DNA from: JBDFMH01 sp047238125
GTDB lineage: Bacteria; Pseudomonadota; Alphaproteobacteria; Sphingomonadales; Sphingomonadaceae
Length of the DNA: 64,000 nucleotides
Assembly (NCBI RefSeq): GCF_047238125.1
Contig: NZ_JBDFMH010000001.1
Coordinates: 2,356,001 to 2,420,000, forward strand
Direction of reading: 5' to 3'
Shown here piece by piece: positions 24,569-34,455 of this stretch; position 1 is the first letter of the stretch, and every line of letters begins with the position of its first letter. Made by a program: the position numbers and the translations under genes. Under the pieces are notes generated by a model. That model did no database searches. It was not told the DNA's origin and saw nothing but the letters and a program-made list of their open reading frames with translations.

Positions 24569-26010
24569 CGCTGATCATCGATCATGATCGCGCGGGCGGA
24601 TACTGGGGCGCGGTCTATGCCTTCACCGCGATCAAGGGGCTGCAGGTCATCATCGATGGCCCGGTCGGCTGCGAGAATCTGCCCGTCACCTCGGTGCTGC
24701 ACTATACCGATGGCCTGCCCCCGCACGAGTTGCCGATCGTCGTCACCGGCCTCGGCGAACAGGAACTGGGCCGCGACGGCACCGAAGGCGCGATGAAGCG
24801 CGCTTGGGCGACGCTCGATCCCGATCTGCCGTCGGTGGTCGTCACCGGATCGATCGCGGAGATGATCGGCGGCGGCGTGACGCCCGAGGGCACCAGCATC
24901 CAGCGCTTCCTGCCGCGCACGATCGACGAGGATCAGTGGCAGTCGGCCGATCGCGCACTGACATGGCTGTGGAGCCAGTTCGGCCCGAAGAAGGTGCCCG
25001 CGCCCCGCCGGCTGAAGGACGGCGATCGCCCGCGCGTCAACATCATCGGCCCGATGTACGGCACCTTCAACATGGCCAGCGATCTGGCGGAGATCCGCCG
25101 GCTGGTCGAAGGCATCGGCTGTGAGGTCGGCGTCACTTTCCCGCTCGGCTGCCATCTCGCCGAGATCCGCAAGCTGGCCGATGCCAGCGTCAACATCTGT
25201 CTGTATCGCGAATTCGGCCGCAACCTGTGCGAACAGCTGGAGCGGCCCTATCTGCAGGCTCCGATCGGGATCGAGCAGACGACGCGCTTCCTGCGTGCGC
25301 TGGGCGAACTGACCGGGCTCGATCCCGAACCGTTCATCGAACGCGAAAAGCACACCACGCTGAAGCCGCTGTGGGATCTGTGGCGCTCGGTGACGCAGGA
25401 TTTCTTCGCCACCGCCAGCTTCGGCATCGTCGCCACCGAAACCTATGCGCGCGGCATCCGCGCCTTCCTGGCAGACGATCTCGGGCTGCCCTGCACTTTC
25501 GCGTTCAACCGCTCCGCCGGCATCAAGCCGGACAACCAGGCCGTGCGCGCCGCGATTCGAGAGACGCCGCCGCTGCTGCTGTTCGGCAGCTACAATGAAC
25601 GGCTCTACATGGCGGAAGCCGGCGGGCGCGGCATCTACATCCCCGCCTCCTTCCCCGGCGCCGCGATCCGGCGGCACACCGGCACCCCCTTCATGGGCTA
25701 TTCGGGCGCCAGCTATCTGGTGCAGGAAGTCGTGAACGCGCTGTTCGATGCGCTGTTCAACATCATCCCGCTGTCCACCCAGCTCGACGCCGTCGACGCC
25801 ACACCCGCGCGCGGCACGGCGGAGCTTCGCTGGGAGCCCGCCGCCAAGGCGCAGCTCGACGCCATCGTCGAACGCGAGCCGGTGTTGGTGCGCATCTCGG
25901 CCGCCAAGCGCATTCGCGATGCCGCCGAGCGCGCGGCGCGCGGCGCGGGCGATAGCGTCGTCACCTCCGATCGGGTCGCGGCTGCCGCGACCCTGGCGCA
26001 CGCGGCATGA
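24565..26010 (+). CDS. bchZ: Chlorophyllide a reductase subunit Z
   Basis: 481 residues, NifK-like subunit. N-terminal [20 protein letters not shown] and the cluster-ligand Cys in [32 protein letters not shown] and [14 protein letters not shown] follow. It partners BchY to bind substrate and the 4Fe-4S cluster. The C-terminal ~60 residues are a light-independent-reductase tail ([20 protein letters not shown]). It overlaps bchY by 4 nt, and its stop overlaps a 45-codon ORF that leads into pufB. Confidence 0.96.
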   Translation: MTLIIDHDRAGGYWGAVYAFTAIKGLQVIIDGPVGCENLPVTSVLHYTDGLPPHELPIVVTGLGEQELGRDGTEGAMKRAWATLDPDLPSVVVTGSIAEMIGGGVTPEGTSIQRFLPRTIDEDQWQSADRALTWLWSQFGPKKVPAPRRLKDGDRPRVNIIGPMYGTFNMASDLAEIRRLVEGIGCEVGVTFPLGCHLAEIRKLADASVNICLYREFGRNLCEQLERPYLQAPIGIEQTTRFLRALGELTGLDPEPFIEREKHTTLKPLWDLWRSVTQDFFATASFGIVATETYARGIRAFLADDLGLPCTFAFNRSAGIKPDNQAVRAAIRETPPLLLFGSYNERLYMAEAGGRGIYIPASFPGAAIRRHTGTPFMGYSGASYLVQEVVNALFDALFNIIPLSTQLDAVDATPARGTAELRWEPAAKAQLDAIVEREPVLVRISAAKRIRDAAERAARGAGDSVVTSDRVAAAATLAHAA

Positions 26011-26144
26011 GCGCGCGCGCACCCCCATCGTCCGCCGCGGGCGGACTGCCCCCATTTCCGCGACGACGATGGCGTCGCGGGGATGCCGTACGGGAGCGAA
26101 GGCCGCTCCTCCCTTTGCCGGGTATTATGGAGACGGAGACATGA
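26007..26144 (+). CDS. Candidate coupling ORF between bchZ and pufB (45 aa)
   Basis: ATG at 26007 overlaps the bchZ stop (ATGA) and its TGA at 26142-26144 overlaps the pufB ATG (ATGA again). The peptide is Arg/Pro-rich ([13 protein letters not shown] ... PGIMETET), hydrophilic, and not PufQ-like, since PufQ has a membrane helix. In Rhodobacter a short leader, pufK, occupies the same place and couples translation to pufB. Being joined at both ends is what suggests function; in a GC-rich genome a chance ORF of this length is also plausible. No pufQ is seen. Confidence 0.35.
   Translation: MSARAPPSSAAGGLPPFPRRRWRRGDAVRERRPLLPLPGIMETET
26030..26046 (+). other. Hairpin in the bchZ-pufB leader
   Basis: GTCCGCC-GCG-GGCGGAC, a perfect 7-bp stem with a 3-nt loop, 20 nt after the bchZ stop and about 95 nt before pufB. 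There is no T-run, so it is not a classic terminator. It may protect the 5' end of processed puf mRNA or attenuate read-through from bchZ. Confidence 0.45.
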
Positions 26145-26380
26145 ACGAACCAAGAGACCGTGACGAGCGGTTCGGGCCAGGCACTTACCTGACGCCCGAG
26201 GAAGCCAGGGAATTCCACAAGATCTTCCTGACCAGCTTCATCATCTTCACGATCGTGGCGATCATCGCCCACGTGCTGGCGTGGAACTGGCGGCCCTGGC
26301 TGCCCGGCCCCGACGGCTATGCCATGCTTGATCATGGCGCCACCCTGGCACGCGCAAGCGTCGCCGCCCTGCTGGCCTGA
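26141..26380 (+). CDS. pufB: Light-harvesting complex 1 beta subunit
   Basis: 79 residues. LH1-beta pattern: charged N-terminus, [22 protein letters not shown] and the bacteriochlorophyll-binding His in [19 protein letters not shown] context ([18 protein letters not shown]). One membrane helix. It has a C-terminal extension ([21 protein letters not shown]) longer than in Rhodobacter. It pairs with PufA to form the ring around the reaction centre. The ribosome site is GGAGACGGAG. pufA follows after 11 nt. Confidence 0.94.
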   Translation: MNEPRDRDERFGPGTYLTPEEAREFHKIFLTSFIIFTIVAIIAHVLAWNWRPWLPGPDGYAMLDHGATLARASVAALLA

Positions 26381-26391
26381 GGAGCTTCGCC

Positions 26392-26577
26392 ATGTGGAGA
26401 ATCTGGCTGATCTTCGATCCGCGTCGCACGCTGATCGCGCTGTTCACCTTCCTGTTCGTGCTGGCGCTGCTGATCCATTTCATCCTGCTCAGCACCGATC
26501 GCTTCAACTGGCTGGAAGGCCCGCGCGAAGCCCCGGCATCCACCTCGGCGGCAACGCCGGCGGCGGCAACGCCCTGA
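26392..26577 (+). CDS. pufA: Light-harvesting complex 1 alpha subunit
   Basis: 61 residues. [14 protein letters not shown] at the N-terminus and the ligand His in [19 protein letters not shown] are typical of LH1 alpha. One membrane helix; the C-terminus is an Ala/Pro/Thr tail. It binds bacteriochlorophyll and carotenoid with PufB. It is preceded by GAGGAGC and followed by a strong hairpin before pufL, which in phototrophs sets the excess of LH1 over reaction-centre message. Confidence 0.95.
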   Translation: MWRIWLIFDPRRTLIALFTFLFVLALLIHFILLSTDRFNWLEGPREAPASTSAATPAAATP

Positions 26578-26594
26578 TCCTGTTTGCTTGATCC

Positions 26595-26643
26595 GGCGGG
26601 CGCGCCGCGATCCATCCGGATCGAAGCCGCCCGCCCCCTTTTT
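26595..26643 (+). terminator. pufA-pufL intercistronic hairpin
   Basis: Outer stem GGCGGGC (26595-26601) pairs with GCCCGCC (26629-26635); an inner stem GATCC-ATC-CGGATC-like lies in the loop; CCCTTTTTC follows. It is both terminator-like and in the position of the known pufBA/pufLM processing hairpin, which stabilises pufBA RNA and lowers pufLM. Partial termination plus protection is the likely role; full termination would silence pufLMC. Confidence 0.7.
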
Positions 26644-26690
26644 CAAAAGACGAGGAACCACCCGCATCGCGGGCGGCAAGAGGTGTGGCC

Positions 26691-27515
26691 ATGGCCCTGC
26701 TGAGCTTCGAGCGCAAATACCGGGTTCGCGGAGGCACGCTGATCGGCGGCGATCTCTTCGATTTCTGGGTCGGCCCCTTCTATGTCGGCTTCTTCGGCGT
26801 CACCACCGCGCTATGTGCCGCGCTTGGCACCGCGCTCATCATCTATGCGGCCTCGCTGGGGCCGACCTGGAACATCTGGTTGATCTCGATCGCCCCGCCC
26901 GACCTGCGCTACGGCCTGGGCCTCGCCCCCTTGCGGGAAGGCGGCTTCTGGCAGGTCATCACGATCTGCGCGATCGGGGCGTTCTCGTCCTGGGCGCTGC
27001 GCGAGGTGGAGATCTGCCGCAAGCTTGGCATCGGCTATCATGTGCCGTTCGCCTTCTCGGTCGCGATCTTCGCCTATGTCTCGCTGGTGGTGATCCGCCC
27101 GATGATGCTGGGGGCGTGGGGCTTCGGCTTCCCCTACGGCATCTTCAGCCATCTCGATTGGGTGTCGAACACCGGCTACCAGTATCTCCATTTCCATTAC
27201 AATCCGGCGCACATGATCGCGGTGTCGTTCTTCTTCACGACGACGCTCGCGCTGGCGCTGCACGGCGGGCTCGTGCTCTCGGCCGTCAACCCGCCGCGCG
27301 GCGGCGAGGTGAAGACGCCCGAATATGAGGACGCCTTCTTCCGCGATACGATCGGCTATTCGATCGGCACGCTGGGCATCCACCGGCTGGGCCTGTTCCT
27401 GGCGCTCAGCGCCGGCTTCTGGAGCGCAGTCTGCATCATCATCAGCGGCCCCTTCTGGTCGCGCGGCTGGCCCGAATGGTGGACCTGGTGGCTCAACCTG
27501 CCGATCTGGTCCTAA
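26691..27515 (+). CDS. pufL: Photosynthetic reaction centre L subunit
   Basis: 274 residues, five membrane helices. N-terminus [32 protein letters not shown] is characteristic; bacteriochlorophyll and iron ligands lie in [23 protein letters not shown] and [10 protein letters not shown]. It carries the active electron-transfer branch with PufM and PuhA. I use the ATG at 26691 after GGCAAGAGG; a GTG at 26685 is in frame. pufM follows after 16 nt. Confidence 0.97.
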   Translation: MALLSFERKYRVRGGTLIGGDLFDFWVGPFYVGFFGVTTALCAALGTALIIYAASLGPTWNIWLISIAPPDLRYGLGLAPLREGGFWQVITICAIGAFSSWALREVEICRKLGIGYHVPFAFSVAIFAYVSLVVIRPMMLGAWGFGFPYGIFSHLDWVSNTGYQYLHFHYNPAHMIAVSFFFTTTLALALHGGLVLSAVNPPRGGEVKTPEYEDAFFRDTIGYSIGTLGIHRLGLFLALSAGFWSAVCIIISGPFWSRGWPEWWTWWLNLPIWS

Positions 27516-27531
27516 AGCGAGGGGTGATACG

Positions 27532-28506
27532 ATGGCACGCTATCAGAACATCTTCACCCAGGTGCAGCTGCGCAGCGCACCCGAACTGGGGCCGCCGCTG
27601 CCGCCCGGCAGCCTGCCCCGCATCGGCCGCGGTAGCTACAACTACTGGGCCGGCAAGCTCGGCGCGGCACAGCTCGGGCCGATCTATCTCGGTCGGCTGG
27701 GCATCGCATCGCTGATCTGCGGCTTCCTGGCGTTCGAGATCATCGGGCTCAACATGTGGGCCTCGGTCGGCTGGGATCCGGTGCAGTTCGTGCGCCAGCT
27801 GCCCTGGCTCGCGCTTGAGACGCCGGGGCCGGAATGGGGCTTCACGCTGTTCGTGCCGCTGGCCGAAGGTGGCTGGTGGCAGATGGCGGGCTTCTTCATG
27901 ACGGCATCGGTGCTGCTGTGGCTGGCGCGCACCTTCGCCCGCGCCCACGCGCTGGGCATGGGGATGCACATCCCCTGGGCGTTCGCCAGCGCGATCTGGC
28001 TGATGCTGGTGATCGGCTTCATCCGGCCACTGCTGATGGGCAGCTGGGCGGAAAGCGTGCCGTTCGGCCTTTTCCCCCACCTGGATTGGACCGCGGCCTT
28101 CTCGATCCGCTACGGCAATCTCTTCTACAACCCGTTCCACTGCCTCTCGATCGCGTTCCTGTACGGATCGACCCTGCTGTTCGCGATGCACGGCGCCACC
28201 ATCCTGGCGGTCGGCCGCTACGGCGGCGAACGCGAGATCGAACAGATCACCGATCGCGGCACCGCATCGGAACGCGCGGCGCTGTTCTGGCGCTGGACGA
28301 TGGGCTTCAACGCCACGATGGAATCGATCCATCGCTGGGCATGGTGGTTCGCGGTGCTGACCACGCTGACCGGGGGCATCGGCATCCTGCTGACGGGCAC
28401 CGTGGTCGACAACTGGTATCTCTGGGCGGTCCAGCATCATTATGCGCCGGATTATCCCGCCAGCGGGGTCGTCGATCCCGCCACCATCACGGGAGGGGTC
28501 CGGTGA
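27532..28506 (+). CDS. pufM: Photosynthetic reaction centre M subunit
   Basis: 324 residues, five membrane helices. [15 protein letters not shown] at the N-terminus; ligands in [33 protein letters not shown], the bidentate Glu in [11 protein letters not shown] and a further His in [14 protein letters not shown]. It binds the special pair with PufL and the non-haem iron and QA. The C-terminus is typical of reaction centres that carry a PufC cytochrome. It overlaps pufC by 4 nt. Confidence 0.97.
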   Translation: MARYQNIFTQVQLRSAPELGPPLPPGSLPRIGRGSYNYWAGKLGAAQLGPIYLGRLGIASLICGFLAFEIIGLNMWASVGWDPVQFVRQLPWLALETPGPEWGFTLFVPLAEGGWWQMAGFFMTASVLLWLARTFARAHALGMGMHIPWAFASAIWLMLVIGFIRPLLMGSWAESVPFGLFPHLDWTAAFSIRYGNLFYNPFHCLSIAFLYGSTLLFAMHGATILAVGRYGGEREIEQITDRGTASERAALFWRWTMGFNATMESIHRWAWWFAVLTTLTGGIGILLTGTVVDNWYLWAVQHHYAPDYPASGVVDPATITGGVR

Positions 28507-29579
28507 GCGCCATGATCGATGCCGCGCGGCTCGCGCTCGTCGCCGCCGCTGCCCTGCCGCTGGCCGCGTGCGAGCTCGGGCCCAAGGATTATCAGCAGAC
28601 GGGCTATCGCGGCGCCGGCCTCCAGCAGATCGTCGACCGCAACCATGTCAGGAAGGCCGCGGCGATCCCCGCCAACGCCTATGAAACGCCGCCCGATACC
28701 GGCCCGCGCGCTTCCGAAGTCTATCAGAACGTGCAGGTGCTGGGCGGCGTCAGTGCCGAACAGTTCAACCATCTGATGGCGCAGATGAACGTCTGGGTCG
28801 CGCCGCCGGCCGAAGGCTGCAACTATTGCCACAACCCAGAGAACATGGCGTCGGACGAGAAATACACCAAGGTCGTCGCACGCCGCATGGTGCAGATGAC
28901 GCGCACGTTGAACGGGCAATGGTCCAGCCATGTCCGCAACACCGGCGTCACCTGCTGGACATGCCACCGCGGCAATGCCGTGCCCGAATATAAGTGGGCC
29001 GAGGGCGATCTGCCGTCACGGTCGATCTGGCGCAACAAGCATGGCCAGAACAGCCCGGATGCCAATGTCGGCTATGCCTCGCTCCCCTATGATCCGTTCG
29101 ATCATTATCTGCGCGGCCCGGCCGAGATCCGCGTCGCGGCCAGCAGCAGCTATCCCAAGCCTGATCACGTCGTGTCGATCAAGGATGCCGAAGGCTCCTA
29201 TGGGCTGATGATGCATGTCTCGCAGTCGCTGGGCGTGAACTGCACCTATTGCCACAATTCGCAGTCGTTCCGCTCCTGGTCGCTCAGCCGGGCACAGCGC
29301 GGCACCGCCTATTACGGCATCCGCATGGTGCGCGACATCAACGCCCAGTACATCACGCCGCTGGCGCCGGTATTCCCCGCCAATCGCAAGGGCATCAACG
29401 GCGATCCCTACAAGGTGAACTGCATGACCTGCCACCAAGGGCTGTCGAAGCCGCTGGGCGGGGTCAGCATGCTGGCCGACAATCCCACGCTGCGCGCCGC
29501 CCGCCCGGTGATGGCGGCGACCCCGCCGGCGCCGGTCAGGGCCTTCCGCCAGCCGGCGGCGATCACCGACAACCAGTGA
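28503..29579 (+). CDS. pufC: Reaction-centre tetrahaem cytochrome c subunit
   Basis: 358 residues from a GTG at 28503 that overlaps the pufM stop and sits 4 nt after GGGAGGGG; the ATG at 28512 is the alternative. Lipoprotein signal [10 protein letters not shown] anchors it in the periplasmic face. Four haem sites are present: CNYCH, CWTCH, CTYCH and CMTCH, with Met ligands in MVQMTR and MMHVSQ-like helices. It re-reduces the special pair. A 14-bp hairpin follows its stop. Confidence 0.95.
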   Translation: MSAMIDAARLALVAAAALPLAACELGPKDYQQTGYRGAGLQQIVDRNHVRKAAAIPANAYETPPDTGPRASEVYQNVQVLGGVSAEQFNHLMAQMNVWVAPPAEGCNYCHNPENMASDEKYTKVVARRMVQMTRTLNGQWSSHVRNTGVTCWTCHRGNAVPEYKWAEGDLPSRSIWRNKHGQNSPDANVGYASLPYDPFDHYLRGPAEIRVAASSSYPKPDHVVSIKDAEGSYGLMMHVSQSLGVNCTYCHNSQSFRSWSLSRAQRGTAYYGIRMVRDINAQYITPLAPVFPANRKGINGDPYKVNCMTCHQGLSKPLGGVSMLADNPTLRAARPVMAATPPAPVRAFRQPAAITDNQ

Positions 29580-29584
29580 TCCGA

Positions 29585-29618
29585 ACCGCATCGCCGCGCA
29601 CTCCCGCGGCGATGCGGT
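29585..29618 (+). terminator. 14-bp perfect hairpin after pufC
   Basis: ACCGCATCGCCGCG pairs perfectly with CGCGGCGATGCGGT around a 6-nt loop (CACTCC), starting 5 nt after the pufC stop. There is no T-run behind it (CGCCCGA). It ends 7 nt before the ATG of the DUF3422 gene, so it would also cover that gene's ribosome site. It probably ends or stabilises the puf mRNA. Confidence 0.65.
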
Positions 29619-29625
29619 CGCCCGA

Positions 29626-30909
29626 ATGACCGACCAGACCGAACCTGCGGCCGTCGATCCGCTCGGCCTCGTCGCGCGCAGCCATCCGCTGCGCGCTGCA
29701 CTGGCCTACGAGATGCACCTGCGGCAGCTGCCGCCCGTCATGCTGCCCAGCCGGCTGCTGCAGGTAGTCACGCTGCTCGGCGAAGGCGCGCATGAAAGCC
29801 GTGCCCATGTCGCCGCGCTCCACGCCGGCCGCGGACTGTCGCTGCCGGACAGTTCCAAACATGCGATGCTTCCGATCGACGGGTTCGATCTGGTCTGGGA
29901 ACGCCATACCGAATTTGCCAGCTACACGCTGCTCCTGCCCGGCCCGTTCGACGATCCGTTCGATCCGGCCGCCTTCGCCCCGGTCCACCCCCTGCTGGAT
30001 GGCATCCCCGGCCAGATCATCCGTGCCACGCTGGTCGCGCTGCTGCCCCGCGGCATGCCCGCCGATCCCGATCTGATCGCGGCCAGCTTCAAGCCGCTCG
30101 GGCTGGTGTCGTGCGACGTTGCGGCCGGCAAGGCGCGGATCTGGTCCGATTTCCAGCTCAACGCCGATGGCCTCGGCCGGCTGCTGATCGCCGATCAGGG
30201 GCTCGAGGGCGACGAGCCCGGTCAGCTGGTGCAGCGCATCCAGGAACTAGGGAACTACCGCAACATGGCGTTGCTGGGCCTGCCGCTGGCGCAGACGCTG
30301 ACGCCGGATGTCTCGCGGCTCGAACAGCGGCTGGCCGCGCTCACCCAGCAGGTTGCCGAACCCGCATCCGACGATGATTCGCTGCTCGACGAGCTGACCT
30401 TCCTGACCGCCGAACTCGCCCGCCTGCTGGCCAGCACGCGCTATCGCATGGCCGCGACCCGCGCCTATGCCCAGCTCAGCGCCGAACGGCTGGAGAGCCT
30501 GGCGATCGTGCCGCTGCCGGGCTGGCAGACCTTGGCCGATTTCACCGATCGGCGGCTGATGCCCGCGGTGCGCACCTGCGAAAGCTTTTCCCGCCGGCTG
30601 GAGGATCTGTCGCAGCGCGCGGCATGGACCAGCTCGCTGCTGCGCACCCGCATCGATACCGCGCTCGCCCGCCAGAATCGCGATCTGCTGGCGTCGGTCG
30701 ATCGCCGCGCCGATCTCCAGCTGCGCCTGCAGCAGACGGTCGAGGGGCTGTCGGTGGTCGCGATCAGCTACTATCTCGTCGCGCTGCTCGGCTACATGCT
30801 CTACGCGGTGCCCGGCGTCTCCCACAAGCTGGCAGTCGCGATCGCCGTGCCGTTCGTGGTGATCGCGGTGGCGCTCATGCTGCGGCCACTCAAACGGCCC
30901 CGCAGCTGA
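29626..30909 (+). CDS. DUF3422-family membrane-anchored protein
   Basis: 427 residues. Long soluble N-terminal region (HPLRAALAYEMHLRQLPPVMLP, FELVWERHTEF-like FDLVWERHTEFASYTLLLPG), a helical middle rich in Leu/Arg/Ala that may form coiled coils (residues ~230-370), and two C-terminal membrane helices (AISYYLVALLGYMLYAV and VAIAVPFVVIAVALML). This is the DUF3422 pattern; function unknown. It lies between pufC and hemA inside the PGC, 46 nt after pufC, and is convergent with hemA. Nothing ties it to photosynthesis except position. Confidence 0.8.
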   Translation: MTDQTEPAAVDPLGLVARSHPLRAALAYEMHLRQLPPVMLPSRLLQVVTLLGEGAHESRAHVAALHAGRGLSLPDSSKHAMLPIDGFDLVWERHTEFASYTLLLPGPFDDPFDPAAFAPVHPLLDGIPGQIIRATLVALLPRGMPADPDLIAASFKPLGLVSCDVAAGKARIWSDFQLNADGLGRLLIADQGLEGDEPGQLVQRIQELGNYRNMALLGLPLAQTLTPDVSRLEQRLAALTQQVAEPASDDDSLLDELTFLTAELARLLASTRYRMAATRAYAQLSAERLESLAIVPLPGWQTLADFTDRRLMPAVRTCESFSRRLEDLSQRAAWTSSLLRTRIDTALARQNRDLLASVDRRADLQLRLQQTVEGLSVVAISYYLVALLGYMLYAVPGVSHKLAVAIAVPFVVIAVALMLRPLKRPRS

Positions 30910-30970
30910 TCCGCCCGGATCACGCCAGGCCGAACCACCGGGTCCGCAGACACTCTATCCGATACCCTAC

Positions 30971-31047
30971 CCGTCTGTGCCGAGCGCAGTCGAGAAACGC
31001 CGCGCACCGTCCGCGGCACGTCCCTCGACTTCGCTCGGGACGAACGG
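30971..31047. repeat. Intergenic repeat, family A, copy 1
   Basis: Two imperfect inverted arms: CCGTCTGTGCCGAGCGCAGT at the left and CTCGACTTCGCTCGGGACGA then ACGG at the right. The arm CCGTTCGTxxCGAGCGxAGTCGAG recurs at 57621-57693. It fills the gap between convergent DUF3422 and hemA and can fold into a long hairpin, so it may act as a two-way terminator. Confidence 0.65.
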
Positions 31048-31084
31048 TTGGGGAATCAGGTCGCGACTCCCCGATCGCCAGCCG

Positions 31085-32305
31085 TCAGGCCGCCATCGCC
31101 CGCCGCGCCAGTTCGCACATTGACCAGATCTCGGACAGCGCCGCCACCAGCCGGTCGACATCGTCGCGCGAATGCACCGGCGATGGCGTCAGCCGCAGCC
31201 GTTCGGTCCCCACCGGCACGGTCGGATAGTTGATCGGCTGCACATAGATGCCGTGATTGTCCATCAGCCAGTCGCTGATCCGCTTGGCCTTGTGCGCATC
31301 GCCCACCATCACCGGGATGATGTGGCTGGGATTGTCCAGCGTCGGGATCCCGATCGCATCCAGCCGGCGGCGGACATAGGCCACGATCTCCTGGTGCGCG
31401 GTCCGCTCCGCGCTCGATTGCTTCAGGTGGCGCACGCTCGCCAGCGCGCCGGCGGCCAGCGCCGGCGGCAGCGCGGTGGTGAAGATGAAGCCCGATGCGA
31501 AGCTGCGGACATAGTCGCACAGCGCGCTCGATGCCGCGATATAACCGCCCATCACGCCATAGGCCTTGCCCAGCGTGCCTTCGATCACGTCGATCCGGTC
31601 CATCAGCCCTTCGCGTTCAGCCACGCCGCCGCCGCGCGGGCCATAGAGGCCGACCGCATGGACCTCGTCGATATAGCTCAGCGCGCCATGCGCCTCGCAC
31701 ACGTCCAGGATCTCGGCGATCGGCGCGATGTCGCCGTCCATCGAATAGACGCTCTCGAACGCGACCAGCTTCGGCCGGGCGGGGTCGATCGCGGCCAGCC
31801 GGCGATCGAGGTCCTCGGGCGAATTGTGGCGGAACACCTGCCGCTCGGCGCGGCTGTGGCGGATGCCCTCGATCATCGAGGCATGGTTGCCCGCATCGGA
31901 CAGGATCACGCAGTTCGGCAGTCGCGCGCCGAGCGTGCCCAGCGCCGCCCAGTTGGAAACATAGCCCGATGTGAACAGCAGCGCGGCATCCTTGCCGTGC
32001 AGGTCCGCCAGCTCGCGTTCCAGCTCGACATGCGCGTGGGTGTTGCCAGAAATGTTGCGCGTGCCCCCGGCGCCCGCGCCGCACCGGTCGAGCATCTCGT
32101 GCATCGCGCCCACCACCTTGGGGTGCTGGCCCATGCCCAGATAGTCGTTCGAGCACCATACCGTCACCGGCGCGGTCTGCCCGTCGATGAAGCGCTGCGC
32201 GTGGGGGAAGGATCCGGCCCTGCGCTCGATCTCGGTGAAGGTCCGATAGCGGCCGTCGCCGTGCAGGATTTCCAGTTCGGACTGGAAAAAGGCCTCATAG
32301 TCCAT
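31085..32305 (-). CDS. hemA: 5-aminolevulinate synthase
   Basis: 406 residues, alpha-oxoamine synthase family. N-terminus [34 protein letters not shown]; glycine-binding [39 protein letters not shown] lysine in [14 protein letters not shown]. It condenses glycine and succinyl-CoA, feeding haem and bacteriochlorophyll. Start at 32305 behind GGGGGAGAG. It is the last gene of the long bchF-to-hemA unit on this strand; a separate housekeeping copy may exist elsewhere. Confidence 0.95.
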   Translation of the reverse strand: MDYEAFFQSELEILHGDGRYRTFTEIERRAGSFPHAQRFIDGQTAPVTVWCSNDYLGMGQHPKVVGAMHEMLDRCGAGAGGTRNISGNTHAHVELERELADLHGKDAALLFTSGYVSNWAALGTLGARLPNCVILSDAGNHASMIEGIRHSRAERQVFRHNSPEDLDRRLAAIDPARPKLVAFESVYSMDGDIAPIAEILDVCEAHGALSYIDEVHAVGLYGPRGGGVAEREGLMDRIDVIEGTLGKAYGVMGGYIAASSALCDYVRSFASGFIFTTALPPALAAGALASVRHLKQSSAERTAHQEIVAYVRRRLDAIGIPTLDNPSHIIPVMVGDAHKAKRISDWLMDNHGIYVQPINYPTVPVGTERLRLTPSPVHSRDDVDRLVAALSEIWSMCELARRAMAA

Positions 32306-32322
32306 CGTCTCTCCCCCTTCTT

Positions 32323-33087
32323 TTATTCTGATGCGATGCTGGACCGGGAAGCCCAGCGCCACAAGGCCCCGTCGCGAAACGGGATCATCATGAACAGATG
32401 TTCGATCGCGCCCAGCGCGGCGATCGCGAACAGCAGGCTGTTGGCCACGGCCCGCCCGCCTTCCGCCGCCAGCGCGGCCTGGCCGAACCAGATCGCTGCC
32501 GCCGCCGCCGCCGCCATCGACAGCGGGAACAGCGGGTTCATCCCCGCCTTGCGAAAATAGCTGCGCAGATAGGCAAGATGCTGCGGCATCAGCTCGTCGG
32601 CGAAATTTGGCACGCCCAGGAAGATGTTGAGCTTCGCGCTGATCCGCAGCGCGAACAGCAGCGCGAAGGCCAGCGCAGCGGTGGGGTTGGCATGGCCCCA
32701 GCTGATCGCCGCCAGCACGATCAGCGTGGCCGCCAGCGCCAGTTCGTGGTGGATCAGCGTGGCCGCCGCCAGCCGGAACCGATCCCAGCCGCGCGCATCG
32801 GGCGGGCAGGCCGCGCGCCGGGGGCCGGTCACGATTCCGGTCAGGAAGCTGATCTCGTGCCAGCCCCAGATTGCCAGCGCCGCGCCCAGCCCCAGATAGG
32901 CGGCAGCGGCGCCCTCCGCGCGCACGCTGAGCGCCACCGCCACGATCGCCGCGATCGCCACCAGCCCGGCGGCGCCCAGGCTGCGGCCGAAGGTGCTGGC
33001 CGGCCGGCTGTCCAGCCACACCACAAGCCCGGTGGTGCCGAACCACATCGCCACCACGAACAGGAGCGGCAGGCCATGTTCGGCCAT
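32323..33087 (-). CDS. puhE: Photosynthetic complex assembly protein PuhE
   Basis: 254 residues, seven or eight membrane helices. PuhE (DUF3623) features: [48 protein letters not shown] and [15 protein letters not shown]. Inner-membrane factor needed for normal reaction-centre levels in Rhodobacter; mechanism unknown. I use the ATG at 33087, 13 nt past the acsF stop; a GTG at 33093 is possible. hemA follows after 17 nt. Confidence 0.9.
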   Translation of the reverse strand: MAEHGLPLLFVVAMWFGTTGLVVWLDSRPASTFGRSLGAAGLVAIAAIVAVALSVRAEGAAAAYLGLGAALAIWGWHEISFLTGIVTGPRRAACPPDARGWDRFRLAAATLIHHELALAATLIVLAAISWGHANPTAALAFALLFALRISAKLNIFLGVPNFADELMPQHLAYLRSYFRKAGMNPLFPLSMAAAAAAAIWFGQAALAAEGGRAVANSLLFAIAALGAIEHLFMMIPFRDGALWRWASRSSIASE

Positions 33088-33100
33088 CGTCACCGGCGCG

Positions 33101-34162
33101 TCACCATGCCGGCACCATCCGCACCTTGGCCGGCAGCGCATGTTCGTTGACGGGCAGGCAATAGAGCCGCGCGAACGCCACCCCCGTCGCCGCCATCAGC
33201 CCGACGCGCTTGGCGAGGCCGATCACCCCGCCCTGCGCCTTGGCTTCGGCGATGCGGACGGACAATGTGCGGATCCGCTCCAGCCCGGCGCGGAAGCGCG
33301 GGCTGTCCGTATCCAGCGTGATCGGGAACACCTGGCGCGTGATTTCGGACGTGATCGCGAACACGCGGTGATCATAATCAGTCGGATCGATGCCCAGCGC
33401 CTGGTGGAAGGCCGGCCGCGCATGATCGCGCACATACATGGTGGCATAGACGGCGAGCACGAAGAAGCGGATCCACAGCCGATTGTGCCCGCGCAGCAGC
33501 TTGGAATCGGCGTGCATCAACAGCGCGAACGCCTCGCCGTGGCGGAACTCGTCGTTGCACCACAGCTCGAACCACTGGAAGATCGGGTGGAAGCGCAGCT
33601 CCGGATGGCGCGCCAGATGCCGGTAGATCGTGATGTAGCGCGCATAGCCGATCTTCTCGCTCAGATAGGTAGCGTAGAAGATGAATTTCGGCCGGAAATG
33701 GGTGTAGGTCTTGGTCTTCGTCAGGAAGCCGAGATCGATGCCGATGCCGGCATCCTTCAGCGTATCGTTGATGAAGCCGGCATGGCGGCTCTCGTCGCGG
33801 CTCATCAGCCGGAACAGCTGCTTGGCGTCGGGATTCTGCACCCGCTTGGCGATTTCGGCATAGAGGATGCAGCCGGAAAATTCGGCGGTCAGCGACGATA
33901 CTAGGAAATCGATGAATTCCCCGCGCAACGGTTCGGGCAGCGTCTCGATCACCCCGTCGAAGCGCGCGTCGCGCTTGAAGTGGCGCTTGTTCGGATCGGC
34001 CACCATCTCCGCGATCAGCGCATCCCATTCGGCGCGGACCGACGATACGTCGATCTTTTCCAGCTTCGCGAAATCGGTGGTGTAGAAGCGCGGCGACAGC
34101 ATCGTGGTCTCGCGCGCCATCGCCTGGGTTTCGTCGGCGGTGATCGGGGTGATCGCGTTCAT
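33101..34162 (-). CDS. acsF: Mg-protoporphyrin IX monomethyl ester oxidative cyclase (aerobic)
   Basis: 353 residues, ferritin-like di-iron protein. Ligand motifs: [27 protein letters not shown] and [13 protein letters not shown] (paired E-x-x-H). [18 protein letters not shown] is typical at the N-terminus. It forms the isocyclic ring E using O2, which fits an aerobic phototroph; the anaerobic BchE is not in the window. The ATG at 34162 overlaps the upstream 98-aa gene by 4 nt. Confidence 0.96.
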   Translation of the reverse strand: MNAITPITADETQAMARETTMLSPRFYTTDFAKLEKIDVSSVRAEWDALIAEMVADPNKRHFKRDARFDGVIETLPEPLRGEFIDFLVSSLTAEFSGCILYAEIAKRVQNPDAKQLFRLMSRDESRHAGFINDTLKDAGIGIDLGFLTKTKTYTHFRPKFIFYATYLSEKIGYARYITIYRHLARHPELRFHPIFQWFELWCNDEFRHGEAFALLMHADSKLLRGHNRLWIRFFVLAVYATMYVRDHARPAFHQALGIDPTDYDHRVFAITSEITRQVFPITLDTDSPRFRAGLERIRTLSVRIAEAKAQGGVIGLAKRVGLMAATGVAFARLYCLPVNEHALPAKVRMVPAW

Positions 34163-34455
34163 GGCTGGCTCCGCGGCGTGAAACTGACTTCGTAAAGCTC
34201 TGTCAGTGCAAAATGGCCGGCCAGCCGCGTCCAGACGCGGGCCAGCGGGCCGGCGCGCTCGATGGTCGCGGTGCGCTTCAGCGTTGCCTGCTCGCCGAAC
34301 GCCACCCGGATCGGATCGCCATGCACGCGCACCCGATCCCCCGGGCGGATCGCGATATCGCCATCCAGCTCGACATGCGCGCCCAGGCATTCCCAATCCT
34401 GGCGCACCTCGATCCGGCACGGCGTCTCGATCCGGGTGCGCGCGAACAGGCCCAT
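34159..34455 (-). CDS. Conserved-position PGC protein of unknown function (98 aa)
   Basis: Begins [20 protein letters not shown]; soluble, beta-rich and basic, with [20 protein letters not shown] as a possible small barrel segment and ending in FTPRSQP. No signal or membrane helix. Its ATG shares one base with the puhC stop (TGATG) and its end overlaps acsF by 4 nt, so it is translated as part of this unit. A 'hypothetical' gene is commonly drawn here in sphingomonad and Erythrobacter clusters between puhC and acsF. I cannot assign a function; an accessory role for AcsF or PuhC is a guess from position. Confidence 0.8.
   Translation of the reverse strand: MGLFARTRIETPCRIEVRQDWECLGAHVELDGDIAIRPGDRVRVHGDPIRVAFGEQATLKRTATIERAGPLARVWTRLAGHFALTELYEVSFTPRSQP

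Noticed and set aside
26007..26140. pufQ in front of pufB
   Set aside because: The only ORF here is 45 codons, Arg/Pro-rich and without the membrane helix of PufQ.
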